A stretch of DNA of 64,000 nucleotides from Ferruginibacter albus (GCF_020042285.1 NZ_CP083388.1:496001-560000); one strand, 5' to 3'. Numbered from the stretch's first letter, positions 1-9,086 are shown. Program-made: numbers and translations. Notes: generated by a model not told the origin, from the letters alone.

Positions 1-1
1 A

Positions 2-625
2 GTAGATTATTTCTTTGTAGGGGGCAGCCTGGTAATTTCCAATTATGTAGATGATTGTATAAAGCTTATTAAAGCCAACTGCAATATCCCGGTGGTACTT
101 TTCCCCGGAAGTCCTTCGCAGGTAAGTAAATTCGCCGATGCTTTATTGTATTTATCATTGATCAGCGGTCGCAATGCAGAGTTATTGATCGGGCAGCATG
201 TAATGTCTGCGCCTGTTATTAAGCAGAGCGGCTTGGAGATCATGCCCACCGGTTATATGGTGATCGACGGTGGCGCTCCAACCACTGTTTCTTATATCTC
301 CAATGCAAGCCCTATACCTTCCGACAAAAATGAAATAGCTATGTGCACGGCTATGGCAGGCGAAATGCTGGGCATGCAATTGATCTATATGGATGCCGGA
401 AGCGGTGCTAAAAAAGCTATTCCTGAGGGTATGATACAAAGAGTAGCACAATCTATCGAAGTGCCGTTAATTATTGGAGGCGGCATCATTCATCCTGAAA
501 AAGCGTACGTAAACTGCAAAGCCGGCGCCGATGTAATTGTAGTAGGTAATGCCATTGAAAAGGATGCTTCACTTATTAAGGAAATGGCAGCTGCTGTGCA
601 TAGCATTCCTGTAAAAGCAATTTAA
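2..625 (+). CDS. Geranylgeranylglyceryl/heptaprenylglyceryl phosphate synthase (5' end missing)
   Basis: This TIM-barrel prenyltransferase joins a polyprenyl diphosphate to sn-glycerol-1-phosphate, the step that makes archaeal-type ether lipid precursors; Bacteroidota carry a bacterial version of unclear physiological role. The reading frame is open from base 2, so the N-terminus lies outside the window. Visible family motifs are VDYFFVGGSLV at the very start, FPGSPSQVS, SGRNAELLIGQH, PTGYMVIDGG, YMDAGSGA, and the phosphate-binding strands PLIIGGGI and GADVIVVGNAIE near the C-terminus. The gene is the PcrB/GGGPS family by motif; chain-length specificity cannot be read from the sequence. It is followed by a 206-bp gap before pheT. 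Confidence 0.9.
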   Translation, partial: VDYFFVGGSLVISNYVDDCIKLIKANCNIPVVLFPGSPSQVSKFADALLYLSLISGRNAELLIGQHVMSAPVIKQSGLEIMPTGYMVIDGGAPTTVSYISNASPIPSDKNEIAMCTAMAGEMLGMQLIYMDAGSGAKKAIPEGMIQRVAQSIEVPLIIGGGIIHPEKAYVNCKAGADVIVVGNAIEKDASLIKEMAAAVHSIPVKAI

Positions 626-831
626 TTTTCTATTTTTTGTAACCAACATTGAATATTACGCAACATCCTTGTGTCACTCCCTTGTACCGCATACTTTTAT
701 TGAACTTTCATCAAACGAATGCATTCCCCGCCCCGTTGATTTACGCTGATCTGCGAAACTAATCTGTCTTTATCTGCGGAAAACAGCACATCTGCATATC
801 TTTGCAGCCAAATAAAAAATACCCGTAATAA
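626..831. other. Intergenic region upstream of pheT with short dispersed sequence
   Basis: This gap holds no gene. Bases about 663-705 resemble bases 59822-59865 upstream of the nucleotidyltransferase gene, sharing the core CCCTTGTAC with similar flanks. Further on, the T-rich stretch with repeated ctgcg words resembles low-information spacer. An octamer TATCTTTG at 797-804 matches the Bacteroidota -7 element TAnnTTTG and lies 27 bases before the pheT start, but no TTG sits at the expected distance upstream. Confidence 0.4.
797..804 (+). promoter_or_regulatory. Candidate -7 element for pheT
   Basis: TATCTTTG fits the Bacteroidota sigma-A -7 consensus TAnnTTTG. The start codon of pheT follows after 27 bases. 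The -33 TTG is not found about 19 bases upstream, so this is a weak call based on one box only. Confidence 0.35.
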
Positions 832-3258
832 ATGACCATTAGTTATAACTGGCTGTCGGAATATTTACCTGAAAAAGTAGAGCCCGAAAAGCTGAGTAAA
901 ATATTAACCTCTATCGGACTGGAAGTAGAAAGCCTGGAAGCATTTGAAGAAATTAAAGGCGGCTTGCAAGGTATTGTGATTGGGGAAGTATTGGAATGTG
1001 CAAAGCATCCGGATGCAGATAAACTAAGCATTACCAAAGTAAACATAGGAACAGAAGAACCATTGCAAATAGTTTGCGGCGCTCCGAATGTTGCAGCCGG
1101 ACAAAAAGTAGTAGTGGCAACCGTTGGTGCAACTTTATATCCTTCAGAAGGCGAGCCCTTTGCCATTAAAAAAGCAAAGATCCGTGGTACGGAAAGTTTC
1201 GGAATGATCTGTGCCGAAGATGAGATTGGTTTAGGTAAAAGCCACGCCGGTATTATGGTATTGCCTGCCGATACAAAAGTGGGCATTCCTGCTGCGGAGT
1301 ATTTTCAACCGTACAATGATTTTATTTACGAGATCGGCTTAACACCCAATCGTATGGATGCGATGAGCCATTTGGGTGCGGCAAAAGATGTATGCGCTTA
1401 CTTATCTCATCATAACAAAAAAGATGTATCGGTAAAATCTCCTTTTAAAAATAATTTTAAAGCAGATAATACCGATCTAAAGATCGATGTAAGCATCGAA
1501 AATAAAGAAGCTTGCCAGCGGTATGCAGGTGTAAGCATTACAGGGGTAACGGTTGCCGATAGTCCGAAGTGGTTACAGCAAAAATTAAAGAGCATTGGCT
1601 TACGTCCAATCAATAATATTGTAGACATCACCAATTTTATTTTACATGAAACCGGTCAGCCTTTACATGCATTTGATGCAGCAGCAATAAGCGGTAACAA
1701 GGTTATTGTAAAAACTTTACCGGAAGGAACACCGTTTGTAACCTTAGATGAAAAAGAAAGAAAATTATCAGCAGAAGACCTGATGATCTGCAGTGCTACT
1801 GAACCCATGTGTATCGGTGGTGTATTCGGTGGATTGAAAAGCGGCGTAAAGAATTCAACCACTGCCATCTTTTTAGAGAGTGCCTGGTTCAATCCCATCA
1901 GCATTCGCAAAACCTCTGTGCGTCATGGCTTGCGTACGGATGCTGCTACCCGTTTTGAAAAAGGGGTGGACATCAGTAATACGGTAAATGTATTAAAGCG
2001 TGCTGCCACAATGATAAAAGAAATTGCAGGCGGACAAATCGCTTCTGATATCATTGATGTGTATCCATCGCCAAAAGCGAAAACAGAAGTCTCAATTAAA
2101 TATCATTACCTGAAAAAATTAAGCGGTAAAAATTATCATGGCGATACCATCAAACGTATTTTAACTGCCTTGGGTTTTGAAATATGTAAAGAAGGGCAGG
2201 ATGAGATTCGTGTAGCCGTTCCATATAGCAAAACGGATATTTCTATTCCGGCTGATATCGTAGAAGAGATCATGCGCATTGATGGGTTGGATAATGTAGA
2301 AATTCCGGAAACCATCAGCATTGCACCATCCATTGAAACATTGGCAAATGAAACGGCGTATAAAGAAAAGATCGCTAACTTTTTAACCGGTGCAGGCTTT
2401 TCGGAAATATTCACCAACTCCATTACCAATAGTGCTTATTTTAGCGAAGACGTTTTATCTACAACGGTAAAGATGATAAACAGCTTAAGTGCTGAGCTGG
2501 ATGTAATGCGTCCTTCCATGTTGGAAACAGGTTTGGAAACCATCGCTTACAATCTTAATCGCAAAAACAGCGACCTTCAATTATTTGAATTTGGTAAAAC
2601 CTATTCAACCAGCGGCATTGGTAGTTATGATGAACAAGATCATTTATGCATTTTCATCAGCGGTAAAAAAACAATTGATAGCTGGAAGAATAAAGCGCAG
2701 CACAGCGATTTTTATTTTGTAAAAGGCGCTGTAGAAAGAGTAACGCAGCTATTGGGATTAACCATCAGCGAGTACCAGTCGCAGGCAGACGATAAGTTGA
2801 ACATTGCCGTTCATGCGAAAATTAAAAATCAAACAATAGCCACTATCGGCGCTGTAAATAAGAAAACCTTGGAGCGTTTTGATATCAAACAGCCTGTTTT
2901 CTTTGCGGATATTGATTGGAAACAATTATTGGCGCTCAATAAAAAGATCGAGATCGAGTTCACCGGCATACCTAAATTCCCGGCTGTAAATCGTGACCTG
3001 GCAATTGTGGTAGACAGAAGCTTAACGTATGATGCCGTTGAAAAAGCCACCCAGCAGGCAAAAGTGAATAAATTAAAGTCAGTTAACTTGTTTGATATTT
3101 TTGAAAGTGATAAATTGGGTATCAACAAAAAATCCTTGGCGATCAGCTTTACTTTTTTAGACGAAGAAAAGACCATGACCGACAAAGACATTGATGCGAT
3201 GATGAGCAAGATTATTGCATCGTATGAAAAAGAGCTCAATGCTGAGATAAGAAAATAA
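832..3258 (+). CDS. pheT: Phenylalanine--tRNA ligase beta subunit
   Basis: The beta chain of the cytosolic (alpha-beta)2 phenylalanyl-tRNA synthetase supplies editing and tRNA binding. At 808 residues it has the usual bacterial length. The N-terminus carries the EMAP-like OB fold (IVIGEVLECAKHPDADKL near residue 50), followed by the B3/B4 editing region (PINNIVDITNFILHETGQPLHAFDA around 255-285), the B5 domain, the catalytic-like core (ATRFEKGVD near 375) and the C-terminal anticodon-binding FDX-ACB domain (PKFPAVNRDLAIVVD near 715). The start MTISYNWLSEYLP is typical of the family. The alpha subunit gene pheS is not in the window, as is common in this phylum. Confidence 0.97.
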   Translation: MTISYNWLSEYLPEKVEPEKLSKILTSIGLEVESLEAFEEIKGGLQGIVIGEVLECAKHPDADKLSITKVNIGTEEPLQIVCGAPNVAAGQKVVVATVGATLYPSEGEPFAIKKAKIRGTESFGMICAEDEIGLGKSHAGIMVLPADTKVGIPAAEYFQPYNDFIYEIGLTPNRMDAMSHLGAAKDVCAYLSHHNKKDVSVKSPFKNNFKADNTDLKIDVSIENKEACQRYAGVSITGVTVADSPKWLQQKLKSIGLRPINNIVDITNFILHETGQPLHAFDAAAISGNKVIVKTLPEGTPFVTLDEKERKLSAEDLMICSATEPMCIGGVFGGLKSGVKNSTTAIFLESAWFNPISIRKTSVRHGLRTDAATRFEKGVDISNTVNVLKRAATMIKEIAGGQIASDIIDVYPSPKAKTEVSIKYHYLKKLSGKNYHGDTIKRILTALGFEICKEGQDEIRVAVPYSKTDISIPADIVEEIMRIDGLDNVEIPETISIAPSIETLANETAYKEKIANFLTGAGFSEIFTNSITNSAYFSEDVLSTTVKMINSLSAELDVMRPSMLETGLETIAYNLNRKNSDLQLFEFGKTYSTSGIGSYDEQDHLCIFISGKKTIDSWKNKAQHSDFYFVKGAVERVTQLLGLTISEYQSQADDKLNIAVHAKIKNQTIATIGAVNKKTLERFDIKQPVFFADIDWKQLLALNKKIEIEFTGIPKFPAVNRDLAIVVDRSLTYDAVEKATQQAKVNKLKSVNLFDIFESDKLGINKKSLAISFTFLDEEKTMTDKDIDAMMSKIIASYEKELNAEIRK

Positions 3259-3266
3259 TAAAATGG

Positions 3267-3333
3267 CTTCGACAAGCTCAGCCTGACAATTCAAAAAGCA
3301 AAACTAAAAGCTGTCAGCCTGAGCTTGTCGAAG
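3267..3333. repeat. REP-like inverted repeat between pheT and the zapA operon
   Basis: Two 22-base arms at 3267-3288 and 3312-3333 are inverted copies with one mismatch (core TTCGACAAGCTCAG and CTGAGCTTGTCGAA). The pair could fold into a long hairpin just after pheT and may act as an mRNA 3' end. Related arms recur at 3931-3960 and six times in the array at 13.7-15.0 kb, so this is a dispersed family rather than a local terminator. Confidence 0.8.
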
Positions 3334-3353
3334 GCGGTCGATGTAAAAATATA

Positions 3354-3641
3354 ATGGCAGAACTGGACGAAAACATACAACGCATTAATCAAAAGCTTCA
3401 GCAATTGCTGAAGCAATACCAGTTGCTGCAAAAAGAGAATGAACGCAAGACTGCTGAAATAGCTTCCTTAAAAGAAAACAAAACCACCCAGGAAAATAAA
3501 ATAACAGAGCTGCAGCAGCAGGTAATGATATTAAAATCTGCCGCAGGCGAAATGAGCGAAGCAGATAAAAAACAATTTGAGCGAAACATCAATCAATACG
3601 TAAAGCAGATAGACAAGTGCATTGCTTTACTAAGCGAATAA
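3354..3641 (+). CDS. Small coiled-coil protein upstream of zapA
   Basis: This 95-residue protein is almost entirely a predicted coiled coil: residues 5-65 are rich in Q, K, E and L with heptad-like spacing, followed by a short amphipathic C-terminal helix. It has no signal peptide or membrane segment. It ends one base before the zapA start codon, so the two are surely co-transcribed. The position next to ZapA and the ZapB-like composition suggest a role at the division septum, but this is inference from context; the sequence carries no diagnostic motif. Confidence 0.8.
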   Translation: MAELDENIQRINQKLQQLLKQYQLLQKENERKTAEIASLKENKTTQENKITELQQQVMILKSAAGEMSEADKKQFERNINQYVKQIDKCIALLSE

Positions 3642-3642
3642 T

Positions 3643-3924
3643 ATGAGCGAACTCATTCCCGTAAATATTGTCATCGGCGACAGAACCTACCGCATTAAAA
3701 TTGCCCCGGCAGACGAAGAATCTGTGCGCAAAACCCTCAAGATCATCAACGATAAAATAATAGAGTTCAAAACCCAGTTTTCCGGCAAAGACATGCAGGA
3801 TTATGTAGCCATGGTTACCATCTGGTATGCTACCCAAATGACCTCCACCAATAACCCCGCCCTTGAACAGCAAATAACCGACTCCCTCCTCAAAATAGAG
3901 CAGCAATTAGATAAAGCGCTATAA
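3643..3924 (+). CDS. zapA: Cell division protein ZapA
   Basis: ZapA binds and bundles FtsZ filaments at the division site in the cytoplasm. The 93-residue length fits. The N-terminal globular part reads VNIVIGDRTYRIKIAPADEE, the typical ZapA beta-hairpin region, followed by ESVRKTLKIINDKI and a C-terminal helix (QQITDSLLKIEQQLDKAL) that would form the tetramer coiled coil. It starts one base after the stop of the preceding coiled-coil gene. The operon is followed by a repeat-filled gap and then rny. Confidence 0.9.
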   Translation: MSELIPVNIVIGDRTYRIKIAPADEESVRKTLKIINDKIIEFKTQFSGKDMQDYVAMVTIWYATQMTSTNNPALEQQITDSLLKIEQQLDKAL

Positions 3925-3930
3925 TTATTA

Positions 3931-3960
3931 GACCGTCTTCGCCAAGCTCAGACCGACAGC
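3931..3960 (-). repeat. REP-like arm, inverted orientation
   Basis: This 30-base segment is the reverse complement of a variant of the tgtcagYctgagc...gtcgaag-cggtc sequence found at 3312 and in the 13.7-15.0 kb array. It lies just before the structured element at 4007-4136, as the same sequence does (in the other orientation) in the long array units. Confidence 0.7.
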
Positions 3961-4006
3961 GTTTTTGATCTGAGTTATAACCACGACGAAACTTATACTT
4001 TCCAAT

Positions 4007-4136
4007 TCTAAGAGTAGCATTCCCAATGCCGAAGTCACAGTAGTACAACAGCTTCATCAGGGAACCTAACGACAAACGGGCAGTCATCGTTTGTCGGCGG
4101 CTTTTTTGGTTACTTTTTTTCCGCAAAAAAAGTAAC
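4007..4136 (+). repeat. Structured dispersed element, copy 1
   Basis: About 130 bases shared with three other places (9087-9219, 14034-14163, 14571-14701). It begins with tctaagagtagcatt, continues with a conserved core around GCCGAAGTCACAGTAG, then two hairpins. Hairpin 1 pairs 4070-4077 with 4089-4096 around the loop gggcagtcatc and is followed after a few bases by a T run. Hairpin 2 pairs 4109-4120 with 4125-4136 (GTTACTTTTTTT with its exact complement) around the loop ccgc. It fills most of the zapA-rny gap. It could be an RNA gene, a terminator-like repeat or a non-autonomous mobile element. Confidence 0.8.
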
Positions 4137-4261
4137 ATAGCAGAATCTCTAATATAAAGAATCAATTTTTAAAGCTTATCTTCGCAGGCACTATCCTTAA
4201 TAAAGAATTATGGGTAAAACACACACATATAAGAACATAAATTGTAAAAAAGAAACATTCA

Positions 4262-5827
4262 ATGGAACCAACGATTATATACATTGTCATAGGTGCTGCA
4301 GCATTAATAGTGGGCATTGTACTGGGTAAATTAATTTTTGCCAAAAACACTCAAAAACAGATCGAAGAAGCGCAATCACAATCACAAACCATCATTAAAG
4401 AAGCCGAATTAAGAGCCGAAAACATTAAAAAAGAAAGAGAATTAGAGGCAAAGGAAAAGTTTGTACAACTAAAAGCTTCGCATGATCGTGACGTGATGCA
4501 GCGCAATCAGAAAGTGGTAGAAGGCGAGAATCGCATCAAGCAAAAAGAACAATCCCTCAATCAAAAAGAGCAGAGTTTAGAAAAGCACATTAAAGAAAAT
4601 GATGCGATAAAAGAAAACCTCAATCGCCAGATAGAGGTAGTAAATCACAAGCGCAGCGAGCTGGAAAAACACCAGGAAGAACATATCCGCCGCTTAGAAA
4701 AAGTAGCCGGCTTATCAGCCGATGAAGCAAAGGCGCAGTTAATAGAAAGCTTAAAGCACGAGGCAGAAAGCAAAGCCATCGCCATTCAGCAGGAAATTAT
4801 TGAAGATGCCAAAGCAAAGGCTAATAAGGAAGCCCGTAAAATAGTTATACAAACCATTCAGCGTACAGCCGCAGAACAAGCCATTGAAAACTCTATTACT
4901 GTTTTCAATTTGGAAAGCGATGAAATAAAAGGCTCTATCATCGGTAGAGAAGGTAGAAACATACGTGCTATAGAAGCCGCTACCGGTGTTGATTTAGTAG
5001 TAGATGATACCCCTGAAGCAATTGTACTTTCTTCTTTCGATCCGTTGCGCAGGGAAATTGCCCGTTTGTCTTTACAACGTTTAGTGGCAGACGGACGTAT
5101 TCACCCGGCACGTATTGAAGAAGTGGTAGAAAAAACCAAAAAGCAACTGGAAGACCAGGTAATGGAAATCGGTGAACGTACGGCTATGGAGCTCGGCGTT
5201 CATGGATTGCATAAAGAGCTGATAAGAATGGTAGGACGTATGCGTTTCCGTTCTTCGTACGGACAAAACTTGTTAATGCACAGTCGGGAGACTGCCAACC
5301 TTTGCGCTATCATGGCGGCTGAGTTGGGCATGAATCCGAAGCTGGCAAAACGTGCAGGTTTGTTACACGATATCGGTAAAGTACCGGATGAAGAAACAGA
5401 ATTAAGTCATGCTTTGTTAGGTGCTAAGTTGGCGGAAAAATATGGCGAGAACCCTGCGGTGGTAAATGCCATTGGCGCTCACCACGATGAAATGGAGATG
5501 CAATATGTTATCTCGCCGATCATACAGGCTTGCGATGCTATCAGCGGTGCCCGTCCCGGTGCCCGTCGTGAGATCATGCAGCAATACATTCAGCGTATCA
5601 AAGACCTTGAAAATATGGCATTGGGTTATACCGGTGTAGAAAAAGCCTATGCTATACAAGCCGGTCGTGAGTTGCGTGTGATAGTAGAAGCAGATAAAGT
5701 TACTGATGCCGACAGCGATAAGCTAAGCTTTGAAATTGCGCAAAAGATACAAACCGAAATGACCTTTCCCGGGCAAATAAAAGTGACAGTGATAAGAGAA
5801 AAGAGAGCAGTGAATATTGCGAGGTAA
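4262..5827 (+). CDS. rny: Ribonuclease Y
   Basis: RNase Y is a membrane-anchored endoribonuclease that starts mRNA decay. The 521-residue protein has an N-terminal membrane helix (about residues 4-24), a long charged coiled coil to about residue 180, a KH RNA-binding domain with [13 protein letters not shown] near residue 228, and an HD metal-dependent phosphohydrolase domain with the motif HDIGK near residue 369 and a second histidine pair in GAHHDE. Length and domain order match the family. It is a single gene, followed by a hairpin terminator. Confidence 0.97.
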   Translation: MEPTIIYIVIGAAALIVGIVLGKLIFAKNTQKQIEEAQSQSQTIIKEAELRAENIKKERELEAKEKFVQLKASHDRDVMQRNQKVVEGENRIKQKEQSLNQKEQSLEKHIKENDAIKENLNRQIEVVNHKRSELEKHQEEHIRRLEKVAGLSADEAKAQLIESLKHEAESKAIAIQQEIIEDAKAKANKEARKIVIQTIQRTAAEQAIENSITVFNLESDEIKGSIIGREGRNIRAIEAATGVDLVVDDTPEAIVLSSFDPLRREIARLSLQRLVADGRIHPARIEEVVEKTKKQLEDQVMEIGERTAMELGVHGLHKELIRMVGRMRFRSSYGQNLLMHSRETANLCAIMAAELGMNPKLAKRAGLLHDIGKVPDEETELSHALLGAKLAEKYGENPAVVNAIGAHHDEMEMQYVISPIIQACDAISGARPGARREIMQQYIQRIKDLENMALGYTGVEKAYAIQAGRELRVIVEADKVTDADSDKLSFEIAQKIQTEMTFPGQIKVTVIREKRAVNIAR

Positions 5828-5855
5828 TAAATTCCAAAAACAAATTCTAAATACC

Positions 5856-5888
5856 AAGCTGCAGGTTTTATACTTTGCAGCTTTTTTG
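5856..5888 (+). terminator. Rho-independent terminator of rny
   Basis: AAGCTGCA at 5856-5863 pairs with TGCAGCTT at 5876-5883 around a 12-base loop, followed by a T run. It lies about 30 bases after the rny stop codon. Confidence 0.75.
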
Positions 5889-6020
5889 TTTTTATGTGGT
5901 GAGGTTTGTAATACTATTGAACATCGGTGTATTATTCATTTATACGACATGCTATTGCTAATGTTTACTATATCTACTTATATTAGCTGTATAAATTAAC
6001 AATTATCTTTTTTGAAACTT

Positions 6021-6284
6021 ATGTCTTACAGTTTTAACACAGAATTTAAAGGGAATATGGAAGATTTATATAATAGGGCATTAAAGGAAAGTCAAAAATA
6101 CAATGCTAAGATATCGGGTAACTCTAAAGCTGGAAACTTTGAAGCGACTGCTTTAGGAGCCCATTTTAAAGGTAGTTATAGTGTATTAGATAATATTATT
6201 AGGATATCAATTGATAAAAAACCTTTTTTTATTTCTAGTAAAATGATTGAATCTGCAGTAAACAGCTTTATAAAAGCGAAATGA
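6021..6284 (+). CDS. Small orphan protein, possibly related to PHA-granule region proteins
   Basis: This is an 87-residue soluble protein starting at the ATG at 6021; a TTG three codons upstream (6012) is less likely. The order of elements, a short helix (MEDLYNRALKESQKY), a strand-rich middle (GNFEATALGAHFKGSYSVLDNIIRISI) and a C-terminal helix after PFFISSKMIESAVNSF, resembles the polyhydroxyalkanoic acid system protein family (PHA_gran_rgn), but no decisive motif is present. It is convergent with the coiled-coil membrane protein gene, 9 bases away. The local DNA is more AT-rich than the housekeeping genes before it. The function is unknown. Confidence 0.6.
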   Translation: MSYSFNTEFKGNMEDLYNRALKESQKYNAKISGNSKAGNFEATALGAHFKGSYSVLDNIIRISIDKKPFFISSKMIESAVNSFIKAK

Positions 6285-6293
6285 AATATTTAT

Positions 6294-7805
6294 TTAAGCT
6301 TGTTTCTCTTCTTCATTTTTCTTTTTAAATGGTAAAAATTTTTCTGCAAGTTTGAAAATTGGAGGACTGTCTTCATGCGATTTATTATCTAATGTTACGC
6401 TTGGATTTTGCGAGGTAATAATTACAAGCTGACCAACTAATTGTAGTAATACATCTTGATCAGTTATGCCATCTTTCATTAGTTCTTCAATTTGCATTTT
6501 ATGTCCGTGGAATGATTTTGCATTTGTTTCTTTAAAGGCATATTCCTCTTGTAACCTTTTATATTGGCTTTGTTGCTTACTAGCATAACCAGCTAACCAA
6601 ATTGTAGGAATGAAAAAAGGTAAATCTTTTAAAAGGGAAATAAATGCTTGGTTCAATGTAAGAGTTGTTTGAGCATTAAATTGGAAATATAGTAGTACAA
6701 TGCTTAAGGCTGTCATTATACAAATTGTAGAAATAAAAATTACAGACCAAAATTGCAATGGTTTCTTGTAGCTTGCCTTTTGAATTTGATAAGCTTCTGC
6801 TAAGCCGGTACTAGTTGCACCTGGTAATAAGCCTTCTATTTCTGTAAATTGAGCTAGAAATCTAGTGTTTTGTTCGGCTAAAAAAGCTGCAATTTTGTTT
6901 TTTAAGTCTTCAGTTTCTTGTAGATAGCCATTGATCTGATTTCCTTCACTATCTTTTTTCCCAAAAATTTTGTCGTGAGTTGCTTCGATTTCAGATTGTA
7001 ATGTTTTGGATTTTAAATTTAGCGCCTTATAATCATTAAGGTTTGAAACAATTTGCTCTTTTGTGGCTTTAATTTCTTGTTCCCATTCAGATGTATTTTT
7101 TTGGATGGCTTCAATAGATGTTTTTTCTGTTTCTATTTTTATTAAATACTCGTTAATCTTTTTTTCATTTTCAGAGGACTTCTGTTGCTTATCTTCAAAG
7201 TCCACGATTATTTTTTCTGCTTTTCCTTTAAGAACATTTACTTCTTCATGTATAGTATTAATATTTTTTACAGTAGATTCTTTGATAGTTGTTATTTCTT
7301 CTTGAACATTATCAATATTCCTTAATATAGTATCATTTTTTATTGTTAATTCATCTTTAAGAGTAGTTAGGTCTATATTTATTTTTTTTAAATCTTCAAT
7401 ATTCGAAGTAAGTAGAGCCAATTCTTGTTTTGCTTGAATAATTTCGACCTCGGTTCTCATTGGCAGACTATCGATAACTGATAAATAAGTATCTTTTATT
7501 AAAGATTTTATTCGGGTAATTTGTCTTAAAATAATTTCGAATTTACTTGGCGTTATATTATCAAATTTTGACTCAAGTTCTTTATTGATCTTTTCAAATA
7601 CTTCAGCCAATTCTCTCTTCAAAATTATTGTTTCGAAATTGTTGTCATATTCCTTAAGTGGAATCAATAAAGCATCGCTTTGTATTAAAATATCTGTAAT
7701 TAAGGCTCTTGATATTCCTAAAAAGCCTTTTAGGTCATTCTCGTCAGGAAAGGACTCATTAATAGTATTAATAAGCTGAGTCAGTTTTAATTTAGTTTGT
7801 TCCAT
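6294..7805 (-). CDS. Coiled-coil membrane protein of unknown function
   Basis: I do not recognise this 503-residue protein by name. Residues 1-120 form a helical N-terminal domain. Residues about 120-310 are a long coiled coil rich in K, E, I and N. A conserved-looking patch EGLLPGATSTGLAEAY sits just before two membrane segments near residues 350-375 and 388-410. A cytoplasmic tail (KQQSQYKRLQEEYAFKE and following) ends in a lysine-rich stretch. There is no signal peptide, so the coiled coil is probably cytoplasmic and anchored by a C-terminal hairpin. The gene stands alone on the minus strand in an AT-rich stretch beside an HNH nuclease gene. A role in stress or phage defence is possible, but this is inference from context only. 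Confidence 0.75.
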   Translation of the reverse strand: MEQTKLKLTQLINTINESFPDENDLKGFLGISRALITDILIQSDALLIPLKEYDNNFETIILKRELAEVFEKINKELESKFDNITPSKFEIILRQITRIKSLIKDTYLSVIDSLPMRTEVEIIQAKQELALLTSNIEDLKKINIDLTTLKDELTIKNDTILRNIDNVQEEITTIKESTVKNINTIHEEVNVLKGKAEKIIVDFEDKQQKSSENEKKINEYLIKIETEKTSIEAIQKNTSEWEQEIKATKEQIVSNLNDYKALNLKSKTLQSEIEATHDKIFGKKDSEGNQINGYLQETEDLKNKIAAFLAEQNTRFLAQFTEIEGLLPGATSTGLAEAYQIQKASYKKPLQFWSVIFISTICIMTALSIVLLYFQFNAQTTLTLNQAFISLLKDLPFFIPTIWLAGYASKQQSQYKRLQEEYAFKETNAKSFHGHKMQIEELMKDGITDQDVLLQLVGQLVIITSQNPSVTLDNKSHEDSPPIFKLAEKFLPFKKKNEEEKQA

Positions 7806-8006
7806 AGATTAAGTTTAATGCTTTCATAAAAGCTAAAGTACTCAATTGAATTAGAAATTCCCATAGCTCTCCTCATCGATATTAATTGCTAAGGGGATTA
7901 TATACCCGCCGCCCCACAGACACAGGGATCTGTCCTGTGCTACCTAGTTGCTAATTCTCTATACCTTGCTTAAATAACAAATAAGCAGCTTGTAATAATC
8001 AGTCCG
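7806..8006. other. Gap between two minus-strand accessory genes
   Basis: The 201-base gap lies downstream of the HNH nuclease gene and upstream of the coiled-coil membrane protein. It holds a short GC-richer island (about 7908-7950) with a small hairpin, CACAGG paired with CCTGTG near 7920-7940. I see no gene and no clear promoter. Confidence 0.4.
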
Positions 8007-8780
8007 TCAAGCCTTAAAATAATCATTGTGCACTTTCAAAAACTCTTTAGCAGGTAAAAATTTATCCGGGAGATTAATTTCCATTCCTTCTAACTTTAAA
8101 AAATTAGTATCTATACTATCAACAATATTCTTGCCTTTCAATTTTGAAGAAACTTTGATAGTATAATCTTTCGCACTAATTGTAATTAAACCTTTATCAA
8201 AAGCCCTATCATGCAAGGCATTTAAGCAAATGCCATTGGTTGGGTTCAATCTATTCTTACTGTCTTTGCTCCAAGGAACAATATGGCTGGCAATTAATAG
8301 GTCAGTATTATCAATGCCAGTAATGCAACAAGTGTTGTTATACGTTGCCAATATCATTGTTCTAAAAATGCATTGATTTACTCTCGTTTTAATTAATCTT
8401 TCTTTATCTAATCCTTCTTTAGTAATATCTGAAATATCTACATGATTCAATTTAACAATGGTTGTCTTCTTTTCTTTAGCTAATAATTTCTCACTTTCAA
8501 GCAATGCAGCATCCCAATTATTATAGAATTCATCCCAAACTTGTTTGTCAAGCTTACTTGCATTGGATGCGCCCTTAATTCCTCTCTCTTTTAAAGTAGG
8601 ATCAAAACTTGCAAGGTTGCCTAATTTTAATGCCACCGATGAAGGTGTTCTGCCAATAAGATTTGCAAACTTTATAACTTCTGGATTGCTTTTATGCATT
8701 TTACCAAATGGTAGTTTGCAATAAAGATTTATTGCTAATACTAACTCGTTTCTGGTCCAAAGCATCTGACCTTCTTTCAT
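8007..8780 (-). CDS. HNH endonuclease (putative restriction type)
   Basis: The 257-residue protein carries a C-terminal HNH nuclease domain: CCITGI near residue 150, then ASHIVPWSKD, NPTNGICLNALHDRAFD and GLITI, with the catalytic His in SHIVPW and the metal-binding His and Asn downstream. The N-terminal half begins MLWTRNELVLAINLYC and has GRTPSSVALKLGNLASFDP, a small helical DNA-binding-like module often paired with this HNH type. The start ATG overlaps the stop of the upstream 78-residue gene by one base (TAATG), so the two are translationally coupled. No methyltransferase is near, so if it is a restriction enzyme it may be modification-dependent or solitary. Confidence 0.85.
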   Translation of the reverse strand: MKEGQMLWTRNELVLAINLYCKLPFGKMHKSNPEVIKFANLIGRTPSSVALKLGNLASFDPTLKERGIKGASNASKLDKQVWDEFYNNWDAALLESEKLLAKEKKTTIVKLNHVDISDITKEGLDKERLIKTRVNQCIFRTMILATYNNTCCITGIDNTDLLIASHIVPWSKDSKNRLNPTNGICLNALHDRAFDKGLITISAKDYTIKVSSKLKGKNIVDSIDTNFLKLEGMEINLPDKFLPAKEFLKVHNDYFKA

Positions 8781-9016
8781 TATGATTGGTGTAGTTTTAT
8801 CTTGTAATCAGCAAATAGATATATCGCGTCAATATACTCTACCTCAGAATTGATACCCCACTGTATTTTCTCATACATCTTTTCAAATTCTTTTGCCCAT
8901 GTTATAAAATCAGCAACTTTCTTTCTGCTATCAGCACAGTAATAATTTCTTTCTCCTGCGATGTATGCAATGTCTGCAACTGTCTCACACAAAGAGTATG
9001 TTTTATCTTTTCTCAT
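8780..9016 (-). CDS. Small protein coupled to HNH endonuclease
   Basis: This is a 78-residue protein read from the ATG at 9016 (MRKDKTYSLCETVADIAYIA); longer starts at 9025 and 9049 are possible but add a segment that looks non-coding. It is soluble and helical with many aromatic and charged residues (WAKEFEKMYEKIQWG). Its stop overlaps the start of the HNH nuclease gene by one base, so both are made from one mRNA. I do not recognise the family. By position it could modulate the nuclease, but nothing in the sequence shows this. Confidence 0.6.
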   Translation of the reverse strand: MRKDKTYSLCETVADIAYIAGERNYYCADSRKKVADFITWAKEFEKMYEKIQWGINSEVEYIDAIYLFADYKIKLHQS

Positions 9017-9086
9017 AAAATACATTTGTATAAGAGATAAAGCTAACAATTCTATCTAAAATTGATTTAAATGAATACTCTATAAA

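Noticed and set aside
3890..4165. Minus-strand open frame across the zapA end and element copy 1
   Set aside because: It reads through the hairpins and repeat arm, and a similar frame exists at copy 2; a repeat artefact.
3925..4261. 6S RNA in the zapA-rny gap, as found after zapA in enterobacteria
   Set aside because: The gap is filled by the dispersed element and a REP-like arm that occur elsewhere; the long bubble structure of 6S RNA is not seen.
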